Positions 1-11,139 of a stretch of 64,000 nt of DNA are shown piece after piece (the stretch's first letter is position 1; each line of letters starts with the position of its first letter). The position numbers and the translations under genes were made by a program. Source of the stretch: Prorocentrum cordatum (lineage: Eukaryota > Sar > Dinophyceae > Prorocentrales > Prorocentraceae); the NCBI GenBank assembly GCA_963575745.1, contig CAUYUJ010015688.1:207501-271500 (forward strand), given 5' to 3'. The notes beneath the pieces are model-generated. The model was given only the letters and a program-made list of their open reading frames with translations, had not been told where the DNA came from and did no database searches.

Positions 1-11
1 GTACGCAAACG

Positions 12-632
12 GACCTTGTCGCCACAGGCGCCAGGGGTCAGGGCCACCGCGGCTGGTACGTGCCAAGACATGGCGGTAACGATGCGCCAGTGGGGGGTGC
101 GCGGGCCACTGCAAGGAGGCTGAACCACTCCAAAGTGGGCGGCAGACGAATCCCCATAGGGCCAGCATCAGACACGGCCAGCTGAGGCAAATACTGTTAG
201 CGACTGCGCACGTGCGAGACCCAGAAAGACAACTGGGTGAATTGGATCCTGCGCGCCAGGAGACGTCGTGACCTGGTCTGTATCAACAGACCAAACGTCC
301 GCCCAGCGAGGCGGGGCCGCCAGACGGTCAGACCCGAGGAGGCGGCGCGCAACCAGGAAGGACAGAGTCAGAGAGGTGCAAGCACACTAAAACTCGAAGT
401 GGGTACCGTGGGAGGAAATCACCAACTACGCTGCCGGACCTTGTCGCCACAGGGCGCCAGGGGTCAGGGCCACAGCTCTGGCTAGGTACGAGCCACGACA
501 GGTCGGTAAGGATGCGCCAGTGGGGGGTGCGCTGACCACTGCAAGAAGGCTGAACCACTCCTGAATAGGACGGCAAACGTAACCCCAAAGGGCCAGCATC
601 AGACACGGCCGGCTGAGGCAAATACCGTAGGC
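12..632. repeat. Direct duplication of a ~195-bp unit, spacing ~425 bp
   Basis: The stretch starting ACCTTGTCGCCACAG at about 13 recurs at about 438 with small indels. Both copies run through ATGCGCCAGTGGGGGGTGCG, AGGCTGAACCACTCC and GGGCCAGCATCAGACACGGC. No convincing ORF spans either copy, and the 82-codon plus-strand ORF between them has no recognisable domain. Probably part of a larger repeat that begins outside the window. Confidence 0.75.
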
Positions 633-799
633 CAGATGCCCAGGGATTGCAGACGCAAGCGAGGGAACTGGCCAGGGGGCCCGTGCTGGGGCCGCCGCTC
701 AGAGGGAAGCGCTTTCTGCGCGGGATGGGGAGGACGGGGCAGGTGGGAACTGACATCGCCTTACCGGCGAAGGGAAGGAAGCGTCCTCCAGGACTATCC

Positions 800-1116
800 A
801 GCGGCAGGGGACGGCTGATGGCCGCATGAGCGATGCATGCCAGAGACTGCAGGTACATGCGGCAGATGGCCGCCCCGTCCTTCTTAGAAGGCGTCCTGAA
901 GGACTGTCCAGCGCCAGGGGGCGGCTGATGGCCGTATGAGCGATGCAAGTCATGCTGCAGGTACATACGGCTGATGGCCGCCCCGTCCTTCTGGTAGGGA
1001 CAAAGAGGGAGAGAGAGAGAGAGGGGCCAGAAGAGAGAGAGAGAGAGAGAACAACAAAGACAAAACAAATAAAGACAGAAAGAGAGATAGAGAAAGAGAG
1101 AGAGAGATAAACAGAA

Positions 1117-1151
<35 letters not shown>

Positions 1152-1530
1152 CGCCAGGGGGCGGCTGATGGCCGCAGGAGCAATGCACGTCGGAGACTGC
1201 AAGGACGCACGGCTGATGGCCGCCTCCTCCGTTCTACGGTTGGTGGCCGTCTCATCCTTTCCCAGTAGAGAAAGGGAGAGAGAGAGAGAGAGAGAGAGAA
1301 AAAAAAAAAAAGAGAGAGAGAGAGAGAGAGTGCCAGGGGACGGCTGGGTGGCCGCATGAGCGATGCACGACGGAGTCTGCGGGTACCTGCTGCTGATGGC
1401 CGTCTCATCCTTTCCCAGTGGAAATAGAAAGAGAGAGAGAGAGAGAGAGAGAGAGTGCCAGGGGACGGCTGATGGCCGCATGAGCGATGCACGTCGGAGA
1501 CTGCAGGTACATACGGCTGATGGCCGTCTC
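800..1530. repeat. Tandem units of (GA)n plus a CGGCTGATGGCCG-bearing segment
   Basis: Five or so degenerate units combine GCCAGGGG(A/G)CGGCTGATGGCCGC, then GAGCGATGCACGTCGGAGACTGC, with purine (GAGA)n tracts at about 1008-1160, 1270-1330 and 1425-1455. The long minus-strand ORFs across this stretch (runs of Ser-Leu) are simply the CT strand of the microsatellite and are not credible genes. Confidence 0.8.
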
Positions 1531-1914
1531 GTCGGATGCCAGGGGTGCCTCGTTCCCCTGGGATCCTTCCACGAGAGACGGCCGCGCCTGGAAGCATCTC
1601 CCAGGCTGCACGAATTGCGAGGGGCGTCTGCGAGCGCGGGCGCGCCCCCTGCGGCGCCGCCAACTGTCGCACCGATGCTGTTTCCAGGAGTGTCTGAAGT
1701 GGGATCTTCCTGACTATCGCCAGGGGGCTGCTGGTGCTGCTGCGGCGGATGCTGACGCAAGGGGGCTGTCGCCAGGGGGCTGGTGCTGCTGTCATCTACC
1801 TCCATCGGGGACGGCTGTCCTTCCAAACGCGCCGCTGTCCGATCCGAGGTGCGGGCTTCTGGTGGCTGCGGAGGCTCTGTCGGGAGGGCGCGCGCCTTCC
1901 CGCAGTGGCTCTTC

Positions 1915-2120
1915 CCCAGGGCGGTCGCGGGTAGCTGCTGTGGGGCGCTGCTGTGACCCAGGGTCTGAGCGGCTGCCACGGATGGACAGAAACGCGAAGA
2001 ACGCGCCCGTTCTTTTCTGGACTGACAGGCCCTGCGCCCCGAGAGCACCGGTGACCGCCAGGGTTGTCCGCGTGGACGTGGAGACCAGGACATCGGATGC
2101 AGACTTTCCACGAAAGTAAT
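1915..2120. repeat. Dispersed repeat, copy 1 (second copy ~6995-7070)
   Basis: GGGCGGTCGCGGGT followed by a GGGCGCTG(C/T)TGTGA block and GGCTGCC is seen at about 1918-1978 and again at about 6999-7062. Between and around the copies lie more CGGCTGATGGCCG palindromes. The plus and minus ORFs crossing 1487-2370 are shadows of each other with no recognisable domain. Confidence 0.55.
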
Positions 2121-2385
2121 TGGCTGGGCCAGGGAAAGGAATCCAGGAACGGCTGACGGCCGTCTGCACGTGCGCAGCAGGAGACCGAAGCCAATCCAGG
2201 AATGGCATAGCGACCAAGGCGAAGCATAGCACGCGAAGGCCAGCAACGGCTGACGGCCGTACATACGCGTGTAAACCTGAGAGAACACGGTTGATGGCCG
2301 TAGACACTAGGGAGACTGGGATCGCCAGGGACACGGCTGATGGCCGTCCGCACGTGTTCATTTCCCATTTACCTGATGCCGAGTG

Positions 2386-3880
2386 CTACCGCAGCCGCCC
2401 CCTCCTCCTTCCAACGTGCTGCCGCTGCCGTCGTCGTGCACTCCATCTTCTCTCACCGTGCCGCTGCCGCGGCCGCTGCACTCCCTGCCGCTGCCCTCGA
2501 GGAAGCTGCCACTGCGAACGCGTGCTCTTCTCGCACGCGCTATTCAGGGTGCCGTGCGTGATGGTGGCGGGCTCCAGCTTCACGTCTGCCGTCTCGCTCA
2601 GCAGCGCCACAGCCTGCTGCCACTGCCAGCGCCTGCTCTTCTCGCACGCGCTGCTTAGGGCGTCGTAGGTGATGATGTTGGGCTCCAGCTTCACGTCTGC
2701 CATCTCGCTCAGCAGCGCCGTTGCCTGCTGCCCCTGGCAACGCCTTCTCCTCTCGCGCTCGCTGTTGAGGGCGCCTTAGGTGATGATGCTGGGCTCCAGC
2801 CGCACGACCACTGCCACTGCCACTGCCAGCGCCCGCTCCTCTCGCAAGCGCTGTTGAGGGCGCCGTAGGTGAGGATGTTGGGCTCAAGCTGCATGACCAC
2901 CATCTCGCTCGGCGACGCCACCAACTGCTGCCGCTGGCAACGCGTAGGTGATGATGTTGGTCTCCAGCTTCACGAACGCCATCTGGCTCAGCTGCGCCAC
3001 GACCTGCTGCCACTGCCAACGCCTGTTCTTCTCGCGCTCGCTGTTCAGGGCGCCGTAGGTGATGATGCTGGGCTCCAGCTTCGCGACCCGGATCTCGCTC
3101 AGCAGCGCCGCGGCCTGCTGCCACTGCCAACGCCTGCTCTTCTCGCACGCGTTGTTCACAATGTGCGTGGGAGGAGCTGCTGGGCCCCAGCTTCGCGCCC
3201 CGGGTCTCGCTCCGCAGCGCCACGACGCGCTGCCACTGCCAACGCCTGCTCTTCTCGCACGCGCTGTTCACAGGGACGTATAGCTTCGCGACCGCGATCT
3301 CGCCCCGCAGCGCCGCGACCGGCTGCCACTGCCAACGCCTGCTCTTCTCGCATACGCTGTTTACAATGCCGTAGGCGATGGCGGCGGGCTCCAGCTTCGC
3401 CCCCAACATCTCGCTGGGCCGAGCCAGAGCTGCCTGCCACCCCCTTCTCGCAGGCGCTGATCACAATGCTGTGGCGGCTGTTGGCCTCCAGCTTCACGAC
3501 TGTCATCTCGCTCAGCAGCGCCGCGACCTGCTGCCAATGCCGACGCCTGCTCTTCTCGCACGTGCTGTTCGCGATGCCGTAGGTGATGATGTAGGGCTCC
3601 AACGTTTAACCGCGATCTCGCCCAGCAGCGCCACTGCTGGCTGCCACTGCCAACGCCTCCTCTGCTCGCCCGCGCTGTTCGCAGTGCCGTAGGTGCTGAT
3701 GTTGGGCTTCAGCTTCACGACCGCCATCCCGCTCAGCGGCGCCGTGGCCGTCAGCCACTGCCGCAGCCTTCTCGCCTCGCACACGCTGTTCGGACTGCTC
3801 TGACTGACGATGGTGGTTGGCTCCAGCTTCATTCTCCGCATCTCGCAGGTCAGCGCCATGGCCGTCTGCCGGCGCGCTTG
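2386..3880 (-). pseudogene. Decayed pentatricopeptide-repeat (PPR) array
   Basis: On the minus strand about 13 units of roughly 105-110 bp encode versions of a 35-residue PPR motif. Recognisable pieces are KLEPNIITY(D/G)AL, N(S/A)ACEKSRRWQWQ and A(V/A)ALLSE. PPR proteins are RNA-binding helical-repeat proteins, usually acting in organelle RNA processing, and dinoflagellate genomes carry very many. Here the reading frame changes repeatedly: pieces in different frames cover 2386-2703, 2709-2924, 2884-3159, 3156-3602 and 3606-4229, and single-base indels lie inside repeats. No ORF holds more than a few intact motifs, so I call it a pseudogene or an array of broken copies. Introns could explain some but not all frame changes. 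Function as RNA-binding protein is known for the family; inactivity is inference. Confidence 0.8.
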
Positions 3881-3964
3881 CCCTTCCCTCTCGCGCGCGC
3901 TGCCCAGGGCGCTGCGGCAGAGGAGCTCCTGCCACAGGCCCGGCCGCGCCCAGCCGCGGCGACG

Positions 3965-4560
3965 AGGCAAAAGGCCGGGGGGGGGGGGAGGGCGGGGGCA
4001 GGAGGGGGAAGAACACGGGAGGGAGCGAGCAAGGAAGCCAGGTACGGCAGATGGCCGTTTTGTCGGGGATGTCCATGCCAGGGGCGGCTGATGGCCGTTT
4101 TGTCCGGGCCGTAGAGCCAGGGGCGGCTGATGGCAGTTTTGTCGGCGGCTCCGCGGGGGCCTCTGACGGCGGCCTGCTCCTCGGCCCCGGATCATGGGCC
4201 CGTCTCGCGGCTGATTGCCGTCTGCTCACATAGGAGTGGGGCTGCCAGGGACACGGCAGATCGCCGCGTGCTCGCGTGCATTTCCCACTGCGTTGCCAAG
4301 GCCGGGGGAATCAGAGCACGGACAACAAGCGCTTCGACGGCGCGCGTGGCGACCCCGACGCATGCGTCGCCGGCCGCGCCCGCGGCGGCCGCCGCGGCCG
4401 CGGCGCCCGAGCGCGCGCGACGCGAGCGGCGCCCAAGGCGCAAGTGGCGCCCGCGGCGCCCGCGGCGCCAGCGGCGCCCGCCGCAGCCGCGGCGCCAGCC
4501 GTGCCGGCGGCGGACCCACGCCCACCACGCGAGCGGCGGGCAACTCCTGCTCGTCGGGGT
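3965..4560. other. G-rich and GCC-rich low-complexity DNA, no gene seen
   Basis: Contains a G run near 3977-3987, several CGGCTGATGGCCG palindromes (4048, 4087, 4126, 4208) and a GCGGCGCC-type trinucleotide stretch at about 4380-4510. All six frames are open by composition only, with Ala, Arg and Pro runs, so I do not call a coding region. Confidence 0.6.
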
Positions 4561-4632
4561 CTTCGGGCTCCGGCTCCTGCCCCGCATGCTGCTCGCGCGC
4601 GCTACTCTGCGGCAGCCCGCGCGCAACCCGCA

Positions 4633-5013
4633 TTAGTCAAACACTGCCTCTCTGTTCGCTGGCCGCGCTGTCCGTGCCGGCCGCTCTGCAGCTTGCCCTC
4701 GCCGGGCGATCCGCGCAGCGGTGGCGCTCTTGCATGTCGCCAGCGCAGCTCTGCCGTGGCGGTCGCGCCGCCGATGCAGCAGCACAAACGCAGGGATCTC
4801 GCCATCATGCAGGGGCACGTGCTCCGCCTGGCTGGCGTCGTCGTCGGGGAAGAGCACGCGCAGGCCACCGTGCCCCAGCGGCTCCGGCGCCGACGCCCAA
4901 GCGTCGCGGACAGAAACGTCGCTGATCTCATAGTTCTCGGTTAGGACAGCTTTACCCACCATGAAACGACCGCCAACGACGGACATCCAGGATCCACCCT
5001 CGGTCGTCGCCAA
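4633..5013 (-). CDS. Possible exon of an unknown protein
   Basis: A 126-codon minus-strand frame contains a stretch of normal-looking protein: WMSVVGGRF, VGKAVLTENYEISDVSVRDAW, GLRVLFPDDD and AEHVPLHDGEIPAFVLLHRRR. Its residue mix is balanced, unlike the Ala/Arg-rich shadows around it. The second half (after about residue 80) returns to low complexity. The upstream minus-strand frame 4941-5483 (starting MSDNVPAPAATHG) is Ala/Pro-rich and is in another frame, so an intron or frameshift would be needed to join them. I do not recognise the family. An exon of a host gene or part of a retroelement are both possible. Confidence 0.35.
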   Translation of the reverse strand: MATTEGGSWMSVVGGRFMVGKAVLTENYEISDVSVRDAWASAPEPLGHGGLRVLFPDDDASQAEHVPLHDGEIPAFVLLHRRRDRHGRAALATCKSATAARIARRGQAAERPARTARPANREAVFD

Positions 5014-5479
5014 GCAGAATTTAACGCGTCGATCCGCTCCAAGGTTGCAACATTGCCACCGCGATCCGCCCGGGCGATCGCCCGCCGCGAAGCCGGCCGC
5101 TCACGGCGAGCGACGCGGGCAGACGATGCGCGCGCTGCCGCCCGGCCCCCAGAATCGTCAGACCCATCCCGGCGTCCGTCGACAGAGTCGCCCGTGGCTT
5201 CGCACGGCGCGGTGCCTTCTGGGGCCGGGGCACCTGGCGAGGCCACGCGGGCCGGAGCGGGCGGCGGGGTTGGCCGCCAGGCAGGGGCCGGGTCGCCTCC
5301 GGCAGCTGGGGCAGAAAGGAACGCTGCATTGCGACATGCGGGGGCGAGCCCCTCTCGCTGGCGTTCGCCTCCACACCTGCGCCTGTCCACGCTCGCTGGC
5401 GCGCCCGCACCTGTCGCCGAGAGGCTATCGTCCGATGCGGGAGTGCCGTGGGTCGCAGCGGGCGCGGGCACGTTGTCAG

Positions 5480-6190
5480 ACACCGCTTCTGTCGGGGCAG
5501 ATGTCGCCTTCCCCGGCGAGGCCCGGGCTTCGAGAGGGAGGGGCAGCGGTTCGCCGTCCGCCCGCTGCTAGGGAAAAGAAACCGAATGGGCGCGAAGGGG
5601 TTTCTGTCGACAAACTGGCGGGTGGCCTCGTCGTCCTGTCTCTGCCAGGCAGGTCCGTTGCTCCCCCGCGAGGAGGCTTCGAAAGCACCAGGGGCGGCGG
5701 CAGGCGGAGTCGCAGCGAGGCGTCGCTGGGTCTCGCCCTCAACCAGGTGCGACGACATCCCCAGACTCTCCAGGTAGCGGGCTCCATATCTGCCGTCGGC
5801 CACGGGGGGGGCTCGGAGCGTCTGCGCCGACCGCGAAGACGCGCCCGTCTGCGGCCCGCGCGTACATCCTGGAGTCAGGCGAGCCCTCCAGTCGCGAATG
5901 CCCTGGGCCACGGTCAGTCGCACCTACGCCCGCGCACCCGACGCGAAAACTGTAGCAGCTGACGGCCGCTCCTGGATTTACGGCACCCTGGTTCTCTTCT
6001 ATGCGTGGTGGGTCTCCGTTTTCGGGCGCTCTCTCTGCGGCCTTCCGAACTGCCGCCGCGATGCCGTCGCTGGGGGTGGGCGCCGTTTCAGGCGCGCCTT
6101 CGGCCTCCACCAAAACTCCGACCCAGGGGCGCTGACGGGAGTGAGGAGCTGTAGGAGCGCCCGTTTCCGCCTGTGGCTCGCTCGAAGGAC
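5480..6190. other. No supported gene
   Basis: GC-rich DNA with overlapping Arg/Ala/Gly-rich frames on both strands and no recognisable domain. One CGGCTGATGGCCG-type palindrome lies near 5960. Confidence 0.5.
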
Positions 6191-6415
6191 TGCAGGAGCG
6201 CCCAGAATCGAATCGACAAGTCGAATCGGCGATCGAAATGAATCGGATCGGCGGAAATCGGCAGCCGAGTCGGAAAACGTCGAATCGTCGGAAATCGGCA
6301 GGCTAGTAGGCCTCCAATGAGAAATCGGAACCCAAATCGGAATCCCAAGTCGAATCGATTCGGAATCGGAATCCATCGAAATCGAATCGAATCGAATCGG
6401 AGGAATCGAAGCGAG
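6190..6415. repeat. GAATCG-rich microsatellite-like tract
   Basis: Degenerate repeats of AATCGAATCGG / GGAATCG fill the interval. Shorter patches of the same type occur at about 8665-8725 and 39010-39210. Ser/Asp/Arg-rich ORFs over it are composition artefacts. Confidence 0.8.
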
Positions 6416-6574
6416 CCCTGGGACTGCTGCATCTGAAAGCTGCTTGTTCCGACGTGACCTCCTGACTGCCTTCTGGCCTAACGTACCCAGCTTCTCCTTG
6501 TGAGTCCGACGTCGCAACCGCTCCGGGCTCGGTTTCTCTTCGAGTGGTCTGCTGGCCGCCGGGGGTGCCCGCGA

Positions 6575-7280
6575 AGGCGTGAGGGCTTGGGCACGGGGAA
6601 GCAAGGGTGCCTCGTTCGCCAACGGACACAGGGCTGCAAGGGTGCAAGGAAACCTCTTTCGGACAGTTAGAGTTGCGAGATTGGCTCGGGCACTGGGATG
6701 TAAGAGTGCCTTGGGCTCTCGCGGACCCTTCGTCGCCAGGGTTGCGGCTGATGGCCATCGACTCTTGTTGCCCCAGATGGATGCCAGGGTCGCGGCTGAT
6801 GGCCGTCTGAACGCACTGCATCTCCATGGGCCCACCCAGGCTGTGTACCTGCGCTCCATCGGGAGAGATTGCGCCTTCCCGCGGTGGCACCCTCCAGTCG
6901 ATGTCCGGACCCCTCACGGGCTCCAAAAGCACCCGCTTCCCGAGCTGCGTTCAGCCGCGGCGACGAGGAGGGCCCCCCGAAGGCCAGGCACCGACGCCCC
7001 CTGGGCGGTCGCGGGTCACAGCCATCGGGCGCTGTTGTGATCCGTGCTCTAACTGGCTGCCAGGGAAAAGGCAGGGGCTCGAGACATAACGGCTTCTTTC
7101 TGCCCTAACGGGGCCCATTTTACTGTCAGAGTTGTGAGGATCACGGCTGATGGCCGTCTGGTCGCTTTGTACCAGGGGGATGCCAGGAAGGGTACCTTGT
7201 TCGTCAAAGGACACAGGGCTGCAAGGGTGCAGGGGAGCCTCTTTCTGTCTGTCAGAGCTGTGAGGATGCTGCTGCTGACA
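6575..7280. repeat. Duplicated segment (~6590-6700 and ~7180-7275)
   Basis: GGACACAGGGCTGCAAGGGTGCA with similar flanks occurs at about 6626 and 7210; in the plus strand both copies read GHRAARVQG followed by similar residues. CGGCTGATGGCC palindromes lie between (6752, 6792) and after (7146). The duplication is clear; coding potential is not. Confidence 0.6.
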
Positions 7281-7299
7281 CCTGGGGGCAGTTACCAGG

Positions 7300-8030
7300 G
7301 GGCTGCTGCTGCTGCTGCTGTTGTTGTCGACGATATCCTGCACCTCGCCCGCCGCAGCGTCGGTGTTGCAACCCGCGTCCACGCGGCTCGGCGCGGCCAC
7401 CCAGCCTCCCGCTATGTTGGGCCGCGGGTGGAGGCGACACTCTGCTGGGGACCACGCGCCGCACGCCCAGCAGGTTGGCCCGAAGGTCGGTGCCCCGCAG
7501 TGTCCGCCGGCGAGGGGCTGGTCAACGGGCTGGGCGTGGGGCAGGCCGTCGGCGGGGGCGGCCGCAGCGGCCGAGGCGGCACCCGGCGCGGCGGCTGCCG
7601 CCGACGCGGAGCTGCCCGCGGCCGCCGCAGAGGGGCGGACCGCGGCAGCGGGGGGCGCGGCCGCGCGCGCGGCCAGCAGGGCCGCCCGGGCCCCAGCGGC
7701 GACGGCCGGCCACAGGCCGGCGACCGCCGCGGCCTCCGCGGCGCCCAGGGCCGCGCCGCAGGCGGCCGCGGCTGCGGCGGCCGGGCAGGCGGCAGCGGCC
7801 GCGCCCAGGGCCGCGCCAGCGGCGGGGCGGCGGCCGCAGCCGCAGCGGCGCGGGGGGCGTCGGCGGCGCCAGCGGCGGCCGCGGCGCCCGGGCCGCTGGC
7901 GGCAGCGGCAGCAGCCCGCCGCTGCCGCCGCCGCCGCGCCGAGGGCGGTTCCATCCGGCCGGCCCTGGAGGCGGCGGACCCAGGTCGCGCCGACCAACCT
8001 CGAGCCAGAGCGACTTGAGCCAGGGGGGGA
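7300..8030. repeat. GCC/GCG trinucleotide-rich low-complexity DNA
   Basis: A CTG run at about 7303-7325 leads into 700 bp of GCG/GCC-rich sequence. All frames on both strands stay open as Ala, Arg, Pro or Gly runs. I see no domain and call no gene. Confidence 0.6.
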
Positions 8031-8515
8031 CGGACTCTGGTGGGGATGTTTTTTCGGTCGCGGCCGCGAGCGAAGAGCGCAGGCGGCGAAAGCAAAGTCC
8101 GGGGCGGCGAACATGGCTAATTAGCTACAAGACGCGCCGCAAGCCGGCCGGCCCACTCACCAAGCCGCGGCGGGGCTGCGTGGGAGCCTGACACCTGGGG
8201 GCATCCAGGGAAGCTCGTGCACGAGCAGTCTGACAAAAGGTCGAGAAATTCGGTGCATGCCGTGAGGCATACCCCACAAAGACGAGGTGGACGTCTGGTG
8301 GGGATACGCGAAGCGTCAAGAATTGACCCTCCTCCCGAGATGTCCTCTCCCTAGATATTCAACTACGCCCTCCGACTTCCCCGGAGGTAAGGGACCAAAG
8401 CTCCCGTTTGACGGGATTCTAACAGGGCCCTATTGCGGCCGTGCAACTATGCTGATATCAGCCTGTATCACTCATATCATCGCCTTTACTGCAATGAGGC
8501 TCTTAACTCGGCCGC

Positions 8516-8572
8516 CTTCTCGCTCATCTTGGCGGTCATGATCTCCAAGAACTCGTTGAAATCTAGCTGGCC
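8516..8572 (-). CDS. Centrin/caltractin-like EF-hand exon
   Basis: A 57-nt minus-strand segment encodes GQLDFNEFLEIMTAKMSEK. This matches the end of an EF-hand loop (G-x-[IL]-D-F-x-E-F-L) followed by the M-T-A-K-M stretch typical of centrin/caltractin; calmodulin has a different sequence there. Centrins are calcium-binding proteins of basal bodies and contractile fibres. The base pair AG immediately precedes the first Gly codon on the minus strand, as expected of a 3' splice site. The codon phase is zero. After SEK the frame enters non-centrin sequence starting GCGGCC, which would fit one of the non-canonical GC donor sites known in dinoflagellates. I found no neighbouring centrin exons, so this may be one exon of an intron-rich gene or an isolated fragment. 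Family assignment comes from the motif; the splice sites are inferred. Confidence 0.55.
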
Positions 8573-8879
8573 CTCACACCGGGAAGCTGACGACCATTTG
8601 TGGAATCACGTTCAACTTCGAATACCCATGAAAAGCGATTGGCAGTATCAATCGTCATCGAACCAGGACATCGGGTCGGATCGGAACGTGCATCGGATCC
8701 AGAGTCGGAATCGAATCGGTTTGGAGGAGGAGGAGAAGCAGCAGCGGAGGACGACACGACCAGGAAGGAAGGCCTGCCCCTAGATCCTCTCCTGGGACTT
8801 CGGCCACCCCTGCTTTTCTTGGGCACCCTCCCTTTCTCCCCCTCGGCACTCACTCAATCGGGTTCGAGGGAGCGCTGAG

Positions 8880-10110
8880 CTATATAAAACTTGTCCAGGA
8901 CCTGTCCAGGTGGAAGAGGAGAGGAGGAAGATGAGACGGACTAGCGCGACAACGCCCGTTACCAGGGACGCCCCCCTTTCCCCTCCGCAGTAACGTCGCG
9001 ACTCGCAGTGGCCATGGCGACGTGTGGGAACGGCTAGGGGTAGCTAATTCCCAGACGGCGCCGGCGCGACTCGAGACGTTACCGATCCCCTCCCCCCGGT
9101 AACGGTCGTTGTTGCGGGAGGAAGGAGAGTGGAGAAGAGGAGAAGGGGGGGAAGGGCGGAGGAGGAGGAGGATGGGGAGGATGAGGAGGAGATGGACGAG
9201 GAAAGGAGAAGAACCCTGAGATCCGACGTTGCGAACAAATTGCAACATCGCGGAAAATCGCGACCGGTTCCCTAAACCCTAGAGGCCCTAGACCCCATCT
9301 TCCCGTATAATCTTCGAGCCGGATCGATATGTGATGGATCCAGCCCGAAACCAGGGGAAGCAAGGCGAATCTCAGGGAAGGAAGGACCAGGGCAGGGGGC
9401 ATCCGGAGAAGTACGCTGGCCCTGAGCAGGCGCCGCCCCCGGGCCGACACGAACGAGGACGGCGCCCTCTCAGAGTCGGGGGGGCGCTGGCGTAGGGCGG
9501 GCGCCTGGCCGGACTGGCTGCTGCTCTTGTCGAGGTCAGAAACCTGTGGATCACGCGGGCGGAGGGCCCTCGCCGGCCTTCGGAGGCAGCCTTCGGGAGC
9601 CTCCCGAGCAGCTCCAGGCGGAGGCCAGTGAGGCTTCCGGGACCCGGGAAACCTCTGGGGCCTTGCGGAAGAGGGCGGTGGGAGGAGGGAGGGCGGCGGG
9701 AAGGAGCAGGAGCGAGGAGGGGGAGGAGAAGGAGGACGACGACGCAGGGGGTGGGGTAGCAAGACAAGGGCAGGACAGTCGGACTCGAGCTGCCCGGCGG
9801 TGCCGCCAGGGCTCCCGTCAGGAGGAGGACGAGGTCGGTCGACGCAACACGACGGATCGTCTGAAGCCGCAGCGCTGTGAACGGCGAGGAATGAGGAAAA
9901 GGGGAGGAGGGACGAGTCAGAGAAAAGTGGTGAAGGATGATGATGAAGGGCGGTGAGGAAGGAGGATGATAAAGGACGATGATGGGGAAATGACGAACGT
10001 AAATGGGTGATGATATATGATGGTGATCCTGTTGCTGATTGTGATGATGGCGGTCTGGGCGCCTCCTGATCGCGGACTCCAGACCTGCTTCGCCGACGGA
10101 GCGCGCGAGG
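8880..10110. other. Purine-rich tracts, no supported gene
   Basis: AGGA/GGAG-rich DNA (about 9110-9205 and 9670-9740), then GATGATG-type repeats at about 9930-10050. The long minus-strand ORF 9372-10475 is mostly Pro/Ser from the pyrimidine strand of these tracts and has no recognisable domain. Confidence 0.5.
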
Positions 10111-10114
10111 GAGA

Positions 10115-11100
10115 TCAGTGCCCCAGCGCCGCCAGCGTCGCGCGGGCGCATCCCAGCATGACTATCGTGCTGATGCGCTCCCCGAACGCGCACGCCGTCG
10201 TGTCCCGGCGGCCGCTCTGCAAGGGGCGGCCGTGCAGCCGCGACGCGGCAGCGAACTCGACGATGACCGTCGCCGCATCCTCGCTGACGCGCCCGCCAGC
10301 CTCGACCGCCACGCTGTGGACAGCGTCGCCGTAGCGTTTCGCCTTGGCGCGATCCACTAGCCGCCGCCGCTGCGCTGGCGATCCGGCTGACCGTGGGCAA
10401 GGAACTGTAGAACGGGGTCCCGAAGTTGAAATCTACCCACCCCCGCTGAGCGGTCGCGAAGAAACCAACGAACAACGAAACCCATGACCACCTGGCATAT
10501 TGACCCGTCGGGCCTGATCTGATACAGCTCGGGAATCCGGCGCTCGATGTCCACGACCGCCCCTGCGGCGCGCAACTCGTCCTCGAAGCCGCGCACGGTT
10601 CCTGTGTGCTCGCAGGCGGGCGGCGCTACGGGAGCGTGCGAAAGCGTGGGCTGCGCGGCGGCCGAACGGCTCGCCGCAGTCGCGTTTGGTCTCGCTCGCG
10701 TTTTCCACCACACCAGCTCATTGCAGGCGGCGCGTGGCCATCTGCCATGACGCCGCGCTGGCTTGCATCCAGCTCTGGTGCGACATCGCTAGCCAGAAAG
10801 TACCGTTGCCCCTCCCCGCGTGGAACCAGCAGGTTCGCCCTCCGCTCGTCGTCGGCCACGAGGTTCAGCCACCAGCGCCGCACGCGGACCGCATCAATGC
10901 TTCGGAACAGGCGCCCAAGCAGCCGCATGCGCGCGCCCTCCAGATCATTCTGCACCAACGGCAGTGCGCGCCGAGCCGGAAGGCGCGCCAGCGCCTGGCA
11001 ACATGCCGGCGCTCGATGGCCGTGGGGGCCCTCCAACATCGCCAAATAGGCATTCGGCCTCATGGGCGTCCGCGCGGGGGAAATGGGCGAGTTCAGGCCC
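10115..11100 (-). CDS. Possible exons of an unknown protein
   Basis: Three minus-strand pieces look protein-like, with balanced composition. About 10750-11060 reads AYLAMLEGPHGHRAPACCQ, LPLVQNDLEGARMRLLGRLF and WWLNLVADDERRANLLVPRGEGQRYFLASDVAPELDASQ in part. 10357-10713 includes ELYQIRPDGSICQVVMGFV. 10115-10357 encodes an 80-residue piece starting MDRAKAKRYGDAVHSVAVE. They lie in different frames and would need introns or frameshifts to join. No known family is recognised; a retroelement-encoded protein or a host gene are both possible. Confidence 0.35.
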
Positions 11101-11139
11101 CGCTCGGCCGCCCCGCGCGCGGGCGGGAGCGACCCGCTG

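Larger units (their letters stand above)
820..7160. repeat. Dispersed 13-bp imperfect palindrome CGGCTGATGGCCG, more than 20 copies
   Basis: CGGC-TGATG-GCCG or one-base variants appear near 823, 923, 969, 1164, 1212, 1467, 1515, 2153, 2248, 2335, 4048, 4087, 4126, 4208, 5960, 6752, 6792 and 7146, among others. The arms (A)CGGC and GCCG(T) stay complementary around a TGATG loop, while sequences between copies are mostly unrelated. Many copies follow CCAGGG. Role unknown; they could be relics of small mobile hairpins or binding sites. Confidence 0.75.

Noticed and set aside
328-2288. Minus-strand ORFs of 281-529 codons with Ser-Leu runs
   Set aside because: The long open frames come from (CT)n tracts and the TGATGGCCG repeats; no domain is present.
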